NCBI GenBank assembly: GCA_024663395.1 | Contig: JANFAH010000009.1 | Span: forward strand, 1,302,001 to 1,366,000 | Reading direction: 5' to 3' | DNA: 64,000 nt | Origin: Pisolithus tinctorius | Taxonomy: Eukaryota > Basidiomycota > Agaricomycetes > Boletales > Pisolithaceae | In this document: one piece after another, positions 60,961 through 64,000 of the stretch | Layout of the letters: the number at the start of each line of letters is the position of its first letter | How positions within the stretch are numbered: the first letter of the stretch is position 1 | Notes under the pieces: generated by a model | What the model was told of the DNA's origin: nothing | What the model saw: the letters and a program-made list of their open reading frames with translations, nothing else | The model's database searches: none | Position numbers and translations under genes: made by a program

Positions 60961-61373
60961 GCAAGGCGTCTTCCCAGACACCTCGTGCTCGCTTTGTTCC
61001 GTTTCTGTCACGGCCCGTTCAGGCTCGTCATACGCGCAAGTTTTCGCTACCTACCAAATAACCGCGCTGCGGATGATCCCCTTGCACTGCACACGCTTCA
61101 TGGTGATTGGTGTGGGGTGCTAGCTGGTTGTCAGTGAAGATGTTTTACTTTTTCTTTCATTTTCAATAATATGTCCTCGGGGCTGCTGGTAGCGTAACTT
61201 CATGCCTAACCTCGTTCACTATATCTATGATGGCAATCCTTATGTTGTGCTAGTCATGTGCATAGTTCATCTATATATTTTGGCACCTCCAAAGAGAACT
61301 GCTTATGTCAGCCAATATATGTTTATGAAGTCACGTGGCCATAATATGGCTTTCTTGTCGCTCCCAACTTGCA
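60961..61373. other. Intergenic region between VAP and COQ5
   Basis: About 410 bp, AT-rich from 61,140 on. No gene seen; holds the COQ5 promoter. Confidence 0.45.
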
Positions 61374-62390
61374 ATGCTTTCGAGGGCTCTCCGTTGTCCC
61401 AGGCGCACTCCCGCAGTCTCGCATTCCCTAGTCTTCGCTTGTGGCAACCATAACCAGAGTTTTCCCGGAAACTCACAGTCTTCTGGTCGAACTGCGTCGT
61501 TCGGGTTCAAGACAGTGCCCGAGGAAAGCAAGGAATCCCTTGTCAAGGGTGTATTCGACAGCGTCGCGTCTAAATATGACTTAATGAACGATGCCACCTC
61601 GCTCGGCGTGCATAGACTCTGGAAAGACACGTTTGTCGACTCTCTGAAACCAGGTCGTAAGGGCCCAATGCGATGCATCGACGTAGCCGGAGGAACCGGC
61701 GACATTGCCCTTCGCATTCTCGACTACGCACGGGAAAAATACGCGGACAGGGAGACTACTGTTGAGGTAGCCGATATAAATGCGCAGATGCTCGCAGAGG
61801 GGGTCAAGCGATTCAAAAAGACGATGTACCACTACAGTAAGTTTCTATACCGGTGCCTCGGTAGTCTTCGTAATGGGCCTGTAGCTCCACAGATATCTTT
61901 CCACGAGGCCAATGCGCAGGAGCTGTCTCCATTGCAGTTCAAGGATGATACGTATGATCTCTACACCATCGCGTTCGGTATTCGCAATTGCACCTCTATC
62001 CCGGCAGTGCTGAAAGAAGCATATCGTGTTCTTAAGCCGGGGGCTACCTTTGCATGCCTGGAGTTCAGTAAAGTGAATAACCCATTGTTGAACATGTAAG
62101 TTTGTCCAGTGAATTTGGGCGCGTCGAGATGAGACTGCTAACGTGGGTTGTGGAACAGACTATATGACCAATACTCCTTCAGCGTGATACCCCTATTAGG
62201 GACAATCCTTGCTGGTGACAGGGACTCCTATCAGTACTTGGTGGAGTCGATACGAAAGTTCCCAGGTCAGCCTGAGTTCGCGCAAATGATAAGAGACGCC
62301 GGGTTTGCTACTGGCGGAGATCACGATGGTGGTGCATGGATGGACTTGTGGGGAGGTATTGCTTCCATTCACACAGGTGTCAAAGTCTAG
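61374..62390 (+). CDS. COQ5: Ubiquinone biosynthesis C-methyltransferase COQ5
   Basis: Mitochondrial matrix enzyme that C-methylates the demethoxy-benzoquinol ring in ubiquinone synthesis. Start taken at the ATG at 61,374; the same frame extends back 13 codons, but only from GTG. N-terminus [20 protein letters not shown] is Arg-rich without acids, a targeting peptide. Motifs: [23 protein letters not shown] motif [88 protein letters not shown], and end [12 protein letters not shown]. Introns: about 61,834-61,881 (48 nt, frame-preserving; joins HY to [11 protein letters not shown]) and about 62,097-62,159. About 300 residues; all UbiE/COQ5 signatures present. Confidence 0.95.
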
Positions 62391-62901
62391 AATGTATATC
62401 ATGTGAACTCAATTCATGCCCTCAGTTTAATTTGCATGCTCCTCACAGTTTAGAGAGCCTCTGGTGTTGAGGTGAACAATACTAAGCACAGTGACCATTA
62501 CAATGTTGTCAGCACAAGGTGCAAATTCCAATAATGTTTACCATATTTCATGACATTATACAGTAGATGTTCTTGTAATGCATGACCTCACTGTGCATAT
62601 TTCTAGTGTTGCATCAGATTTGGCCAGGTCCTGAGTTGGGCAGCCTGGGAGTTTGCATTTCGCATAATGCATCAAGATATGCCCCCAATGATGCATTATT
62701 AGATTGACATTTGGGGGACATGTTCACTGGTTACCTAAGCAATGCAAGTGAAAAAAAAATCAGAAGATGCTGCTGCTTCTTAGAAGTTTCCCCCAGTGCT
62801 TCTCTGGTTCTGTTCCCATGCCTGAATGGAGTGTCCCACAGCTCAAATGGAAACCCTGTACCAAGCATGCTCCATATAAGCCCCACAAACCCTGAGTCAT
62901 C
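62391..62901. other. CpG-poor transposon flank with inverted repeat
   Basis: After the COQ5 stop the sequence turns CG-poor and TE-like. TAATGCATCA (62,665-62,674) and TGATGCATTA (62,689-62,698) are perfect inverted arms around a 14-nt loop, possibly near the end of the adjacent element. No gene recognised. Confidence 0.45.
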
Positions 62902-64000
62902 ATGAACAAGGATTCTCCAAAGAGCTCTGCCCAACCTCTTCAAGCATGCAAGCATGGCATGCTTACTCTGCATGACTGGATGACTGTCTTCATGTATGTT
63001 GATGCTCACCCAGACATTTCACAAGATGCAGTTGTCCAGCATTTCAAGACTTGCCCTGAGGGTACCCTTATCTTCAATCAGTCAACACTGTCTTGAAAAC
63101 TTCGAGACTGGCAGAACCTTGAAGCATGGGTTCATGAATATCCTAATGCATTATCAATGAAGTGGCAGCACATTGTTACATGACCAGATGTAGAACATGC
63201 TCTGTATCTATGGGTCAAGCATATGGAGTCAAAGCAAGAATCTGTTAATGGTGCTATGCTTGTAGCCAAGCGGACAAAGTTCGAGAATGACTTGGGTGTC
63301 CCCAAGGAGGAGCAGCTGCAAGGTGATGGGTGGATTCTGAAGTTCAAGAAGGCTTACAATATCAAAGAGTATCATAGACATGGTGAGGCTGCTTCTGTTG
63401 ACTTGACTGCTGTGGAAGCCGAGAGAGCCTGCCTCCAAAAAGTCTTGGCCAAGTATGCTCCAAGGGACCATTTCAATTTTGACAAGACTGGTCTGTTTGC
63501 TTTGTAAGTCAAGCTCCTGCATGGCAGACAACACCCACTGATTACTGTTTGCAGTGCACCACCAGACTGTGGCCTTGCAATGCAGCAGATGAGTGGGAAA
63601 AAGAATGATAAATTTCGAATCAATGTTGGAGTGGCTTGTAATGCAGATGGTAGTGAGAAACTACCTCTTCTCCTCATTGGAAAGTACAAGAATCCTCGTT
63701 GCTTCAAGAAAACATCTCCACAATCCCATGGTCTTTATTACTGTCATAACAAGAAAGCCTGGATGACAAAGGAAATATTTGAGGAGTATGGTCAATCAAT
63801 ACACTTGACAATCTGATAGCTTAACTTACTTCTGCAGGTGGATCAAATCACTTGACATGAACATGCGTCATCAGAACAGGTTCATTTGCCTGCTCCTTGA
63901 CAATTTTGCAGGACACTACATTGACTACATGCCCCAAAACATCAATCTTGAATATTTCGAACCCAATCTTACTTCACACATCCAGCCAGATGATGCAGGC
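62902..64000 (+). pseudogene. Pogo/Tigger-type transposase, degenerate and cut by window end
   Basis: CENP-B-like region: LTLHDWMTVFMYVDAHPDIS, then QDAVVQHFKTCPEGTLIFNQ, LRDWQNLE and a DVEHALYLWVKHMES helix; then KRTKFENDLGVPKEEQLQGD, GWILKFKKAYNIKEYHRHGE. The DDE_1 domain starts at FNFDKTGLF (first acidic site, usually DET, reads DKT), with MSGKKNDKFRINVGVACNAD, LPLLLIGKYKNPRCFKK and FICLLLDNFAGH holding the second Asp at 63,900. Stops include TGA where Arg is expected (about 63,095 and 63,181). The 3' end lies outside the window. Confidence 0.85.

Noticed and set aside
61335..61373. Longer COQ5 start
   Set aside because: The upstream extension begins with GTG; the ATG at 61,374 gives a proper targeting peptide.

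Overview
The window is nuclear DNA of a filamentous basidiomycete, most likely an Agaricomycete. Genes are compact, split by many introns of about 48-65 nt and densely packed on both strands. Several protein families are typical of the group: DUF6533 membrane proteins, small methyltransferases ending in VTRL, a fungal Pkc1-type kinase and Dad1. All annotation here is by reading translations and splice sites by eye; no search was run.

Left housekeeping block (1-25,381): the 3' part of a Pkc1-type protein kinase C; a Dad1 kinetochore subunit; a Cdc25/Ste6-type RasGEF with SH3 and WW domains; the ribosome-maturation GTPase EFL1/RIA1; a ZNG1-type COG0523 metallochaperone GTPase; a STYX-like phosphatase that has lost the P-loop arginine; a conserved coiled-coil protein of unknown function; a tandem pair of HUT1-type nucleotide-sugar transporters; YAE1; and NADPH-cytochrome P450 reductase.

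Accessory block (about 25,400-48,100): an unrecognised small gene and a DUF6533-type gene lie in a segment of about 2.4 kb. That segment recurs in direct orientation, decayed, 16.7 kb downstream. Between the two copies sits a transposon island of about 14 kb with a dead Copia element, a Tc1/mariner transposase, a PIF/Harbinger element with a Myb-like ORF and a DDE nuclease converging between terminal inverted repeats, and TE-associated ORFs. The first 3.7 kb of the island contains no CG dinucleotide that I could find, and its broken reading frames carry TGA where arginine (CGA) is expected. This is the signature of methylated and deaminated repeats. One intact and one decayed methyltransferase gene follow.

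Right housekeeping block (48,155-62,390): RAD50; an RGS-domain membrane protein of the Rax1 type; a mitochondrial phosphate carrier with a 23-nt microexon; a dimeric alpha-beta-barrel protein; a VAP/Scs2 ER tail-anchored MSP protein; and COQ5. The window ends in a CpG-poor pogo/Tigger transposase cut by the edge.

There is no evidence of a gene cluster with one shared pathway; most neighbours are independent housekeeping genes. The candidates for something new are the loss of the P-loop arginine in the STYX protein, the HUT1 tandem pair with matched telobox-like promoter motifs, the duplicated arms around the silenced transposon island, and the unrecognised gene at 26,300.
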